A DNA stretch of 37,519 bases, taken from the NCBI RefSeq assembly GCF_003696235.1, contig NZ_RFFJ01000040.1:1-37519 (forward strand), written 5' to 3'. Position numbers and translations under genes: made by a program. The stretch comes from Streptomyces triticirhizae (lineage in GTDB: Bacteria > Actinomycetota > Actinomycetes > Streptomycetales > Streptomycetaceae). The notes beneath the pieces are model-generated. The model had not been told where the DNA came from, ran no database searches, and saw only the letters and a list, made by a program, of their open reading frames with translations. Positions 1 to 7,349 of this stretch are shown piece after piece (the stretch's first letter is position 1; every line of letters starts with the position of its first letter).

Positions 1-575
1 CGCCCACCGGCGCGGTGCCCACCGCGCGGGGCGTGGCCCGGCGCGCGCTGCGCGGCTCCTGGCCGCTGGCGGCCGGCGCCGTGGTGCTGGCGGTGCTGGG
101 CGCCGGCGTGCTGCTGGTCTCGGGCGGCGCCTGGGGCGTGACCAGCGCGTTCGCGCTGTGGGGCAGCGAGCTGGTGGGGGCGCTCGGCGGGCAGCCGGAG
201 AACTGGAGCTTCTGGCAACAGCCGGGGAACGCCGACATGTTGGCCGGCTCGGTCCTCGCCGACAAGAACAGCCTGACCGACATCGGGATCATGGTGGGCG
301 CCGCCGTGGCCGCCTCGCTCGGCGGCACCTGGGCGCTGCACCGGGGCGTGCCGTGGCGGACCGGCGTCGCCGCCGTGCTCGGCGGGGTGCTGATGGGCAT
401 CGGCGCGCGGCTGGCCGGCGGCTGCAACATCGGCGCCTACCTCGCGGGGATCGCCTCCGGCAGCCTGCACGGCTGGATCTGGGGCCTGACCGCGCTGTTG
501 GGCACCTACGCCGGGCTGAGGCTGCGCCCGCTGTTCGGGCTGGCCAACCCCAAGCCCAGCGACGGCGTCTGCTGA
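1..575 (+). CDS. YeeE/YedE-family membrane transporter, C-terminal part
   Basis: The reading frame is open from the left edge, so the true start lies outside the window; about 190 residues are visible. YeeE/YedE proteins are integral-membrane importers of thiosulfate or other sulfur compounds, built from two repeats that each carry a conserved Cys in a Gly-rich loop. Here the second repeat ends with GGCNIGAYLAGIASGS followed by a hydrophobic segment (HGWIWGLTALLGTYAG). At least three membrane segments are visible: an N-terminal one (AVVLAVLGAGVLLVSG), a middle one around GVLMGIGARLAGG, and the last. The family usually has 350-400 residues, so about half is missing from view. A strong hairpin follows the stop. 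The sulfur substrate is family knowledge, not shown here. Confidence 0.8.
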   Translation, partial: PTGAVPTARGVARRALRGSWPLAAGAVVLAVLGAGVLLVSGGAWGVTSAFALWGSELVGALGGQPENWSFWQQPGNADMLAGSVLADKNSLTDIGIMVGAAVAASLGGTWALHRGVPWRTGVAAVLGGVLMGIGARLAGGCNIGAYLAGIASGSLHGWIWGLTALLGTYAGLRLRPLFGLANPKPSDGVC

Positions 576-583
576 TCACACGG

Positions 584-612
584 CGGCCCGGCCCCATGGC
601 GGGGCCGGGCCG
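584..612. terminator. Bidirectional hairpin terminator
   Basis: A perfect 12-bp inverted repeat (584-595 and 601-612) has a 5-nt loop. It sits between the converging stops of the YeeE-type gene (575) and the secreted protein (652), where a shared intrinsic terminator is expected. There is no long T run, which is normal for actinomycetes. Confidence 0.65.
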
Positions 613-651
613 TTCCACCCCGGTGGGCGCGTCCTTCTCCGGGCGCGCGGC

Positions 652-1743
652 TCAGCGGACGATCGCCTGCGACTCCGACACCACGATGTCGTAGGTCGTC
701 TCGAAGACCCCGCCGGGCAGCGGGTGCGGCCCGCCCGACTGGGAGCCGGTCCAACTGACCTCCCAGGTCAGGCTCGCGGTCAGGGTGAACGAACCGTCCC
801 GGTGCGTGGAACGCTCGTACCGCACCCCGCAGGGCGGGTCCTCGCCCTCGTCGCCCCGGGTCCACGGCGCGCCGATCCGCCCGCCCTCGCTCACCGCGCA
901 CTCGCCGGAGGCGGGGAAGACCACGGCGTCCTCCGAACCCGGGTCGATGGTCAACGAGACCGGCTCGGCCGTGGTCTCCGCCCACACCCCGCTGATCGGC
1001 AACTCGGCCCGCACCGTGCGCGGTTCGAGGAGCGCCTCCTCCATCCAGATCCAGGTGGCGAGGTTGACCAGCTGCTCGCCGTCCGGGCTCAACTCGATCT
1101 CGGTGTCCGGGATGCCGATCTCGTCGTAGGCGTACTCGGCGAGCACCTCGTCGTCGATGGCCTCGGGCAGCGCGGGGACGTCCGTCGGGTCGCCCCAGAA
1201 GATGGGCTCGACGCAGTCGGTGCCGGCGCGGTACTCGTTCCGCCGGTTGGGGTTGATCACCCCGTGCCACCAGAGTCCCTCGTCGGCGATGTCGAGGTTG
1301 TAGTTGTCGTAACCGACGCCGCCGTAGACGCTGTTGAAGTTGACCGCCCAGTCGGCGGGGTTGTTGTCGCGGTAGATGTCGGTGAACGCCTGCGCCGGCG
1401 ACCAGATGTTGAGCGCCCGGTTGGCGTGGCCGTCCAGGCTCTCGACGGCCGCCTCGAACTCCTCGGCGGTCATGAACGGTTCGTACCAGCAGACGGGCGG
1501 GGTCCACCCGGTGTCGATCGGCGCGAGGCTCCCGTCCCCCTCACCGCCGGTGTCCCCGGTGATCACCACCTCCGTCTGCGCCTCGGCGGTGAGCGTGTCC
1601 CCGTCCTGGCCACCCCCGTCGGTGCCGCTTCCCTCGTCGCCATGGCCCCCGCCCAGCGCCCGCGCCTCGGGCGCGAGCCCGGCGGAGGCCAGGAGAAGCG
1701 CCACGGTGGCGAGAACGACCGCCCGTGGTCTCCCGCCGGTCAT
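652..1743 (-). CDS. Secreted protein of unknown function
   Basis: A 363-residue protein with a Sec-type signal peptide: basic MTGGRPR, a hydrophobic core (AVVLATVALLLASAGL) and an Ala-rich cleavage region near APEARA. A low-complexity Gly/Asp/Thr linker follows at about residues 31-75. The mature domain is Trp/Asn/Glu-rich, with clusters such as CWYEPFMTAEEFEAAV and NIWSPAQAFTDIYRDN, and paired cysteines near the end. I do not recognise the family. The ATG overlaps the stop of the upstream lipoprotein gene by 4 bp (ATGA at 1740-1743), so the two are translationally coupled and probably act together at the cell surface. No catalytic motif is evident. Confidence 0.75.
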   Translation of the reverse strand: MTGGRPRAVVLATVALLLASAGLAPEARALGGGHGDEGSGTDGGGQDGDTLTAEAQTEVVITGDTGGEGDGSLAPIDTGWTPPVCWYEPFMTAEEFEAAVESLDGHANRALNIWSPAQAFTDIYRDNNPADWAVNFNSVYGGVGYDNYNLDIADEGLWWHGVINPNRRNEYRAGTDCVEPIFWGDPTDVPALPEAIDDEVLAEYAYDEIGIPDTEIELSPDGEQLVNLATWIWMEEALLEPRTVRAELPISGVWAETTAEPVSLTIDPGSEDAVVFPASGECAVSEGGRIGAPWTRGDEGEDPPCGVRYERSTHRDGSFTLTASLTWEVSWTGSQSGGPHPLPGGVFETTYDIVVSESQAIVR

Positions 1744-2396
1744 CTCGCGCAGTCCTGCCGCTCAGTGTGGACGTTGGTGGTCACCCAAACTCCCCTGTCG
1801 TCCTTCTGAAGGTTCGTCGTGTAGTAGAGGTCCGGCTCCTCGGAGGCCTCGGTGGGCTCGCCGGTGTCGATGTCGACGGCGCTCGCCTCCGACTCGTCCG
1901 CGCAGTAGTTCAGGGTGGCGGCATCGCCGTCCACCGTCACCTCGGGCTCGACATAGCGAATGGTGCCCTCGATGGTGAGGTTGAACTCGGTGAAGCCCTC
2001 GATCCAGTACTGGGCATTGCTCAGGCCCTCGCCCTCACCGTGGTAGAAGAGCACATGATCGGCCGCCGGGTCCCGGTCCTGGGCGGCGGCGGCGAAGATC
2101 GAACGGAGCCGTTCCCGCCCGTCGTTGAGTACGGACTGCTCGCTCGGGTCGGCCGACTCCCAGCCCTCGAAGGTGAGTTCCAGGTTCTCCGGGAGGGTGA
2201 TCTCCGGGCGGTCGGGGACCTCGTCCGTCGGGGCGTCGGTGGGGGTCTCCGGCTCCTCGGACGCGCCGCCCTCGTCCACGCCGGGGATGTCGTCGTTGCC
2301 GCCGTCGTCCGAGTCGTCGCCGCAGGCGGTCGTGGCGGTCAGCAGCAGCGCGGTGGCGGTCGCGGCGAGGAGAGCGGTGCGGAGGCGGCGCGTCAC
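1740..2396 (-). CDS. Putative lipoprotein of unknown function
   Basis: A 218-residue protein starting at GTG 2396; the frame extends further upstream, but only this start places the signal peptide at the N-terminus. The N-terminus is VTRRLRTALLAATATALLL, then TATTAC, a weak but plausible lipobox whose Cys would be lipidated. An acidic, Gly/Asp/Pro/Thr-rich tether follows (about residues 24-65). The remaining domain (EITLPENLELTFEGWES to the C-terminal VHTERQDCAR) has the size and pattern of a small alpha/beta exported domain of the NTF2-like kind, but I cannot assign it. It is coupled by a 4-bp overlap to the secreted protein gene downstream. A purine-rich ggggac lies just upstream of the GTG. 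Confidence 0.75.
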   Translation of the reverse strand: MTRRLRTALLAATATALLLTATTACGDDSDDGGNDDIPGVDEGGASEEPETPTDAPTDEVPDRPEITLPENLELTFEGWESADPSEQSVLNDGRERLRSIFAAAAQDRDPAADHVLFYHGEGEGLSNAQYWIEGFTEFNLTIEGTIRYVEPEVTVDGDAATLNYCADESEASAVDIDTGEPTEASEEPDLYYTTNLQKDDRGVWVTTNVHTERQDCAR

Positions 2397-2714
2397 AGGA
2401 GTCCCCGTTTTCGGTGAATGAGAGGCGGTATCGGACAGACCCACCGCCACTGTACCGACGCGCGGTGACAGTGCCGGGTAACTCCGGGTGCTTGTTACCA
2501 ACTTGCCGCGCCACACCGGGACGCGCGCCGGCGCGGGTCCGCGCTCGCCGCGCGCTGAGCGCTCAGCGGAACGGGGCGACCGGTCGCTTCACCATCGCCG
2601 CCGCGCCCCAGCTGTCGTCCTCGTGGGCGAGCGCGCTCAGCAACTCGCGCGGATACAGCAGCGGCATCCGGTCGCGCCATCCTTCCCGTGGCGGGGCCGC
2701 CTCCGGGGCGCGGC
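2397..2714. other. Intergenic stretch with one small coding-like remnant
   Basis: This 318-bp stretch separates the lipoprotein start (2396) from the end of the methyltransferase remnant (2715). Apart from the minus-strand remnant at 2563-2667 I see no gene. The AT-richer part just upstream of the lipoprotein start (about 2398-2500) is the expected promoter region, but I could not pick convincing -35/-10 boxes. Confidence 0.5.
2563..2667 (-). pseudogene. Possible C-terminal gene remnant
   Basis: A 34-codon minus-strand stretch (MPLLYPRELLSALA... ending KRPVAPFR, then stop) reads like the conserved C-terminus of a real protein rather than the Arg/Gly/Pro-rich noise of shadow frames. It has no recognisable body and follows directly after the truncated methyltransferase on the same strand. 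I read it as a leftover of another deleted gene in this decayed region, but a short free-standing peptide or chance cannot be excluded. Confidence 0.3.
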
Positions 2715-3260
2715 CTAGCTGGCCCGCACGATCAGGGTGCCGATGTGTCCGGGCGTCGGGGCGTCCAGTACCCGTGCCTCGACGCGGGTGAAGCCGGCGC
2801 GGCGCAGCAGGTTCCGCCACCCGCGTGGGGTGTGGCTGTAGCGGTAGGTGAACAGGGCGGGCCCAGCGAAGCCACCCTTGTACCTGCCCTGCGGGCCGTA
2901 CGCTCCGGGAATGGCGGGAGGTTGGGAGAACGCGAACACGCCCCCGGGGGCGAGCCGCCGGGCGACGAGCGGGAACAGTCTGCTCGGGTCCGTGAACCAG
3001 GCGGCGCCGAAGACGGGGTACACCGCGTCGTAGGTGGCGCGGTCCCCGGCGAGGAAGTCGAGTACCTCGGCGCACTCGAATCGTGCTCCGGTCGCCCGCC
3101 ACCGCTCACGCGCCTTGGCCATCATGACCGGGGACAGGTCGACTCCCGTCGCGTGCACGGCCCGCTCGGCGAGATGGGCCACCGCACGGCCGGTGCCGCA
3201 GCCGATCTCCAGCACGGAGCCCGGGGCGCCGAGGAACTCCGGGCCGTGGTCGCCGAGCGC
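2715..3260 (-). pseudogene. N-terminally truncated SAM-dependent methyltransferase
   Basis: The frame contains a good class I methyltransferase core: motif I VLEIGCGTGRAVAHLA, an acidic post-motif (GVDLSPVMMAKAR), motif IV region (YDAVYPVFGAAWF), and the LAPGGVFAF strand typical of the fold, ending at TAG 2715. There is no start codon or ribosome site in front of motif I. Upstream in the transcript, the sequence passes without a gap into the C-terminal part of a DUF2264 gene in another frame (junction about 3250-3262). The intact gene would need roughly 30-60 more N-terminal residues. A deletion has apparently fused two genes. The Rossmann core looks undamaged, so a shortened protein made from an internal start is not ruled out. 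Confidence 0.7.
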
Positions 3261-4586
3261 GGGCCGAGCGGGTTGCTGTCGGCCGCGTGCCGCACCTCGG
3301 CGAGGTCCAGGCCGCGCAGCCCGACCAGGGTGGAGACCAGCCCGTCGGCGCCGGTGACGGTGGCGAGCGGACCGGTGTGGGTGCGGGTGGGCCCGGCGGT
3401 CCTGCCGGCGCCCGCGTCGCGCACCGGCAGCGCCCAGCCGCCAAAGCGCAGCGTCAACGGCCCGCCCACGGCGTCGGGTTGGGCGGCCCGTCCGGGACGG
3501 GCAGGCTCGACCCGCGCCAGCCGGACCTCGATGGCGCCGCGCAGCACGGAGGCCACGGTGATCCAGGGCCCGAGCCGGTAGTCGGTGTCGGGGCCGCCGA
3601 ACGGGTCCCAGCGCTCGTCGGCCGGCCAGTGCGCCCCGCCGCGGGAGACGCCGACGCGGCCCCGGACGCTGACCCTGGTCAGCGGCCTGCGGTGGTCGGC
3701 GCGGCCGGCCGCGCCGACCAGGGTAACCGTGGAGTCCAGCGGCCCGCCGGTCGGGTCGGCCGGCATCTCGGGCGCGGTGTGGGTGGAGTAGGACAGCCGG
3801 GCGTAGGCCGGGTCGTCGGAGGCGGGGCGGGCCGGGTCGGCGTGATCGCTGCCGTGGTTGACGACCCGGACCACGCCGTCGGCCGCCGTGCCGGCGACCA
3901 GCCAGCCGGGCGCGTTGAGGGTTCCGGCGAAGTCGCCGCGTTCCACCGGGAGTTGGGTGTCGGGCGTGCGCGCCGCCGGTCAGCCCGTCGCTGTACCAGC
4001 CGTCGCCGGCGTACCACTGGTCGGTGAGCGCGATGGTCCGCTCCAGGTCGGCCGGGTCCCAGGGGCCGCCGACGGTGGCGTTGAACGCCTCGGTGACCGC
4101 CTGGAACCAGATCCAGTTGTTGCCCGGCATGGCGTCGCCGACCATCCGGCCGAGCCACTCGCTGAGCAACGCCCTGGTGCGGTCGGGCAGTTGGTCCCAG
4201 ATCCAGGGGCGGGTCTCGTGCAGGGCGATGGCGAGGGAGGCGGCCTCCACCCTGGCCTGGCCGCGCTCTGCGAAGGTGGGCCAGCGTTCGGGGCCTGCGG
4301 GCTCGACGCCGGCCGCCGGGCCGCGCGCGTACCAGTCGGCGTGTCCGTGCGGGTCGTCGCCGCCGGCGCCGGCCCGCCGGAAGGCGGCCAGCAGAAAGGT
4401 GCGGGCGAAGCCCTCAAGCCCGTCGCTCCAGCGGCCGTTGGCGCTGGCCGGGCCCGGCGGGTGGATCAGCCCGTGGTGCGGCGTGGCGTGCGGGCGGACG
4501 GCCAACAGCAGCCGGTCGGCCGTGCGTTCCCAGTGGGCGCGGGTGGTGGTGGGGGCGGGCACGGGGGCGGGAAGGGGCACGGTCAC
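3255..4586 (-). pseudogene. DUF2264 glycosidase-like gene with internal deletion and lost C-terminus
   Basis: The GTG at 4586 starts a recognisable DUF2264 protein; the family consists of alpha/alpha-barrel proteins found beside glycan catabolic genes. The first frame runs through RWSDGLEGFARTFLLAAFR, MPGNNWIWFQAVTEAFN and DQWYAGDGWYSDGL. There the family's middle region (I estimate about 150 residues) is absent. Homology resumes in another frame with DTQLPVERGDFAGTLNAPGW, VVNHGSDHADPAR and RLSYSTHTAPE, and runs to NPLGPRSA near 3260. There it stops abruptly and joins a methyltransferase fragment. So there is one out-of-frame internal deletion (about 3960-3980) and one 3' deletion. The upstream remnant's TGA overlaps this GTG (4583-4586), which shows an ancestral coupled operon. 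It probably served the mannoside locus next door. Confidence 0.8.
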
Positions 4587-4776
4587 GCGAGGTTCTCGCA
4601 GGACTCTTCGTACTCGGCGCGGATGGTGTCGCCGCCTCGCGGCGCCACTCGGCGAGGGTGTCCGACCAGGAGGAGCCCGGCGCGCGGCGGTGGACGTCGT
4701 GCCGCGCGGGCACCGCCTCCGGGCCACTCCGGCAGCGGGAGCGTCTGCGGCCCACCGGGTCCCTGGGTGTGCTCAT
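4583..4776 (-). pseudogene. Frameshifted remnant of a gene once coupled to DUF2264
   Basis: An ATG at 4776 has a clear ribosome site (ggaagggg) and begins MSTPRDPVG. Coding-like segments then alternate between two frames: QTLPLPEWP in one, SSWSDTLAEWRREA in the other, and GDTIRAEYEESCENLA with its stop back in the first. That TGA overlaps the DUF2264 GTG by 4 bp, the signature of a genuine upstream cistron. The 5' end and the 3' end therefore survive, while the body is lost or frameshifted. The original function is not recognisable. Confidence 0.5.
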
Positions 4777-4990
4777 ACGTGCCCCTTCCTCGGCCGAGAC
4801 GGAGGTCATGCAAATCCAACGGATTGATTAAGTCAACGCCTCGGGAGTGGAAAGCTCGGGTTTTCCCCGACGGTCGGGGCAACCATGCCCCAATGAAGCC
4901 GACAAAGCGGGCAGTTGCCGGGAGCGGGCCGGCACCGGGTGGCCAGTTAGTACTTTTACAGCGGGCGGGCGAAGGGTGTTGGATGGGGCC
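4587..4990. other. Divergent control region between remnant operon and ROK regulator
   Basis: Besides the remnant up to 4776, the 214 bp before the ROK start hold the promoter/operator at 4808-4836 and an AT-rich patch at about 4944-4960 (cagttagtacttttac). A similar CTTTACAG-containing patch lies just after the ROK gene (about 7155-7178). Both may be binding sites of the ROK regulator. No other gene is visible. Confidence 0.4.
4808..4836 (-). promoter_or_regulatory. Candidate promoter with inverted-repeat operator
   Basis: On the minus strand, TTGACT (4831-4836) is followed after 17 nt by TTGCAT (4808-4813), 32 nt upstream of the remnant's ATG. The -35 box lies inside TTGATTAAGTCAA (4824-4836), which has inverted TTGA/TCAA ends, as expected for a repressor site covering a promoter. 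The -10 box is weak. Confidence 0.4.
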
Positions 4991-7165
4991 ATGCGTGACC
5001 ATCCCGAACTCCCGCTGACCGAGGCGGAACGCGCGGCCCTCCTCGCCTGGGCGGCCGAGCGCCCCGAGCGTGAGGTGCGCGCGCGGATCGTGCTGGACGC
5101 CGCCGACGGCGTCTCGGTCTCGGACAGCGCGCGGGCCCTGCGGATCTCCCGCCCCACCGTCACCTCCTGGCGCCGCCGCTACGCGGCGCAGGGGTTGGCC
5201 GGCCTCGAACACCGGCCGCGCAGCGGTCGGCCGCCGCGCATAGACGAGGCGGACGTGGTCGCGGCGACGCTCGCCGGGCCGCCGGCGCCGCGCCGCTCCT
5301 GGTCGGCCCGCGCACTCGCGGACCATCTGGGCATCTCCCACACGGCGTTGAGCGCGGTCTGGCGCCGCTGGGGCATCGACGGCGAGCGGCACTCCCCGTT
5401 GACCCTGCCCACCAACCCGCCGCTGACCTGCGAACAGCCGCTGTTGCTCGGGCTGTGGACGCACGCGGAGGCGGTGGCACTGGTGATCGCCGAGTCCCCG
5501 GCGGAGGCGCGCAGGGCCGGCCCGCCGGCGCCGGTCGCCGAGCGGATGGCGCGCAACGCCGCGCTCAGCGCCGAGCTGTCCCTCCCCCGGGTCAGCCCGG
5601 TGCGGTTCACCGCCGAGGGGCGCGCGGAGTTGACCGCGCTCCTCCACACGCTTTCGCAAGCCCCCCAACGCGGGGGCCCGCTGCGGGTGTTGCTCTGGGA
5701 CCCGACCGGCGAGGTGGAGCCCGGGCCCCGGGTGGAGGACGAGACCTGGCATCTGGCCTCGGACGCCATGAGCTGGCCCGCCACGCTGAGCGCGATCTGC
5801 TCGTCGGAGCTGCTGCACGGCCCCGTGGCCGCGCGTCCCGTGCTCGACTCCCTGCTGGCGGCGCTGCGTTCGGACGGCACGCTCTGGCGCCGCCCCGACG
5901 AGGGCGTCGCCCCCGGGCCGCCGCCGCGCACCCCGCGCGCGTTCGACCAGCTGGCGTTGGGCTCGTTCAACGAGAAGCTGGTCATCGAGAGCATCAGGGA
6001 GGCCGGCGCGCTCTCCCGGGTGGAGATCGCTCAGCGCACCGGGCTGACCCCGCAGGCCGTCTCGCGGATCACGCGGAACCTGCTGACCAGCGAGTTCCTG
6101 GTGGAGGACGCCCACAGGCCGGCCGGCAAGGGCAAGCCGAGGGTGCCGCTGCGGCTGCGCGCCGACGCCTCGCACGCCGTCGGCATCCATCTGGACCCGG
6201 AGATGATCACCCAGGTCGTGGTCGACCTCTGCGGCGGGGTGGTCGCCAGGCGCCAGGTCTCGCTGCACGAGCGGAGCGACCCGGAGTGGGTGATCTCCCT
6301 GGTGACGCGGATGGCGAGCGAGGCCATCGAGGCGGCGCGCCCGGCCACCGACCCGCTGCTGGGCGTCGGGATCGCGGTGCCGGGGCCGTTGGACGCCGAG
6401 GCCGGGGTGGTCAAGGACCCGCCGCTCTTCGACGGTTGGGAGGACGTGCCGCTGCGCGAGGAGCTGTCCCGGCGGCTGGCGATGCCGGTCATCCTGGAGA
6501 AGGACGTCACGGCGGCGGCGATCGGCGAACGGTGGATAGGAGCCGCCGAGCGCGCCGGTGACTTCGTCTATCTCTATCTGGGCACCGGCGCCGGCTGCGG
6601 CGCGTTCCTCAACGGCGACGTGTACCGGGGACGCACCGGCAACGCCGGGGAGTTCGGCGAGCTGTGCGCGCTCAGCGTCAACCGGCTGACCGAGGAGGGC
6701 GGCCCGGCGATGGTGGAGGAGTGCGCGCCGATCCCGACCGTGGTGCGCCGCGCCGCCGAGGCCGGGCTTGTCTCGGCCGACGACCCCAGGGCCTACGAGT
6801 TGGCCTGCCGGGCGGCGTTCGCCGGGGACGCCAAGGCCGTGGAGATACTGCGCTCGGTGGCCCGGGTGGTGGCGCGTGGGGCGGTGGGCGTCACCGACCT
6901 GTTGGACACCGCGCTGCTGATCGTGGGCGGACCGGCCGTGCGGCCCGAGGTGGCTGAGATCTATCTCGCCGAGATCGACACGGCCGTCAACCGCTTCCCG
7001 GTGGCGCGCGCGGTGCGGCCGGTGCGGGTGGCGCACTCGCTGCTCAACGAGTCGGCCGCCGCCGTGGGCGCCGCCTCCAGCGTCTTCCACGCCGCGTTCG
7101 CGCCCCGGCTGCGCACCCATGTCAGCCCCCGGGGCGCACTCCGACCCCCCACTCTCGGAAACTAA
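4991..7165 (+). CDS. ROK-family repressor fused to a degenerate IS630-transposase-like N-terminal half
   Basis: A 724-residue protein from ATG 4991; in-frame codons upstream lack protein character. Residues about 8-130 match the two-part DNA-binding region of IS630 transposases: the first HTH around VSVSDSARALRISRPTVTSW, the linker GLEHRPRSGRPPRI, and the second HTH RALADHLGISHTALSAVWRR. Residues about 145-305 follow the order of an IS630 catalytic core: a strand LLLGLWTHAEAVALVI, then LRVLLWDPTG, then an SW-led helix (DAMSWPATLSAI). Only the middle Asp (D237) remains; the first Asp and last Glu positions are replaced. Residues about 322-375 are the winged HTH of ROK repressors (SRVEIAQRTGLTPQAVSRI). 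The ROK sugar-binding domain follows from 395, with GVGIAVPGPLD, catalytic-type Asp in LEKDVTAAAIGERW and GTGAGCG. The ROK CxCG..GC zinc motif is missing. It probably controls the adjacent alpha-mannosidase. Confidence 0.85.
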   Translation: MRDHPELPLTEAERAALLAWAAERPEREVRARIVLDAADGVSVSDSARALRISRPTVTSWRRRYAAQGLAGLEHRPRSGRPPRIDEADVVAATLAGPPAPRRSWSARALADHLGISHTALSAVWRRWGIDGERHSPLTLPTNPPLTCEQPLLLGLWTHAEAVALVIAESPAEARRAGPPAPVAERMARNAALSAELSLPRVSPVRFTAEGRAELTALLHTLSQAPQRGGPLRVLLWDPTGEVEPGPRVEDETWHLASDAMSWPATLSAICSSELLHGPVAARPVLDSLLAALRSDGTLWRRPDEGVAPGPPPRTPRAFDQLALGSFNEKLVIESIREAGALSRVEIAQRTGLTPQAVSRITRNLLTSEFLVEDAHRPAGKGKPRVPLRLRADASHAVGIHLDPEMITQVVVDLCGGVVARRQVSLHERSDPEWVISLVTRMASEAIEAARPATDPLLGVGIAVPGPLDAEAGVVKDPPLFDGWEDVPLREELSRRLAMPVILEKDVTAAAIGERWIGAAERAGDFVYLYLGTGAGCGAFLNGDVYRGRTGNAGEFGELCALSVNRLTEEGGPAMVEECAPIPTVVRRAAEAGLVSADDPRAYELACRAAFAGDAKAVEILRSVARVVARGAVGVTDLLDTALLIVGGPAVRPEVAEIYLAEIDTAVNRFPVARAVRPVRVAHSLLNESAAAVGAASSVFHAAFAPRLRTHVSPRGALRPPTLGN

Positions 7166-7349
7166 CTCTCTTTACAGTCGCGCGTCGGCGACCCGCCGCC
7201 CGCTCCCCGCATCACCCCACGCTGTCCAGGGAACCTCACGACGTGGTTCGGGGAACTGCCGTCCGGCGCGCGGGCCGCCGCCGGACGGGCGGTGACCGGC
7301 GGACGAGACGACGTTGACTAACTTCATCCATTGGCTTTTCATAACAGCC
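7166..7349. promoter_or_regulatory. Alpha-mannosidase promoter region, probably leaderless
   Basis: TTGACT (7314-7319), 17 nt, TTTCAT (7337-7342), then 7 nt to the ATG at 7350. No Shine-Dalgarno sequence precedes this ATG, so a leaderless transcript is likely. TTGACTAACTTCA resembles the TTGATTAAGTCAA site at 4824-4836. A CTCTTTACAG patch lies at the start of the region. The rest is GC-rich with no gene. Confidence 0.4.

Noticed and set aside
4991..6000. A separate IS630 insertion sequence
   Set aside because: No terminal inverted repeats or target duplication are seen, the catalytic acids are incomplete, and the frame continues without a break into the ROK domains; a fused regulator explains it better.
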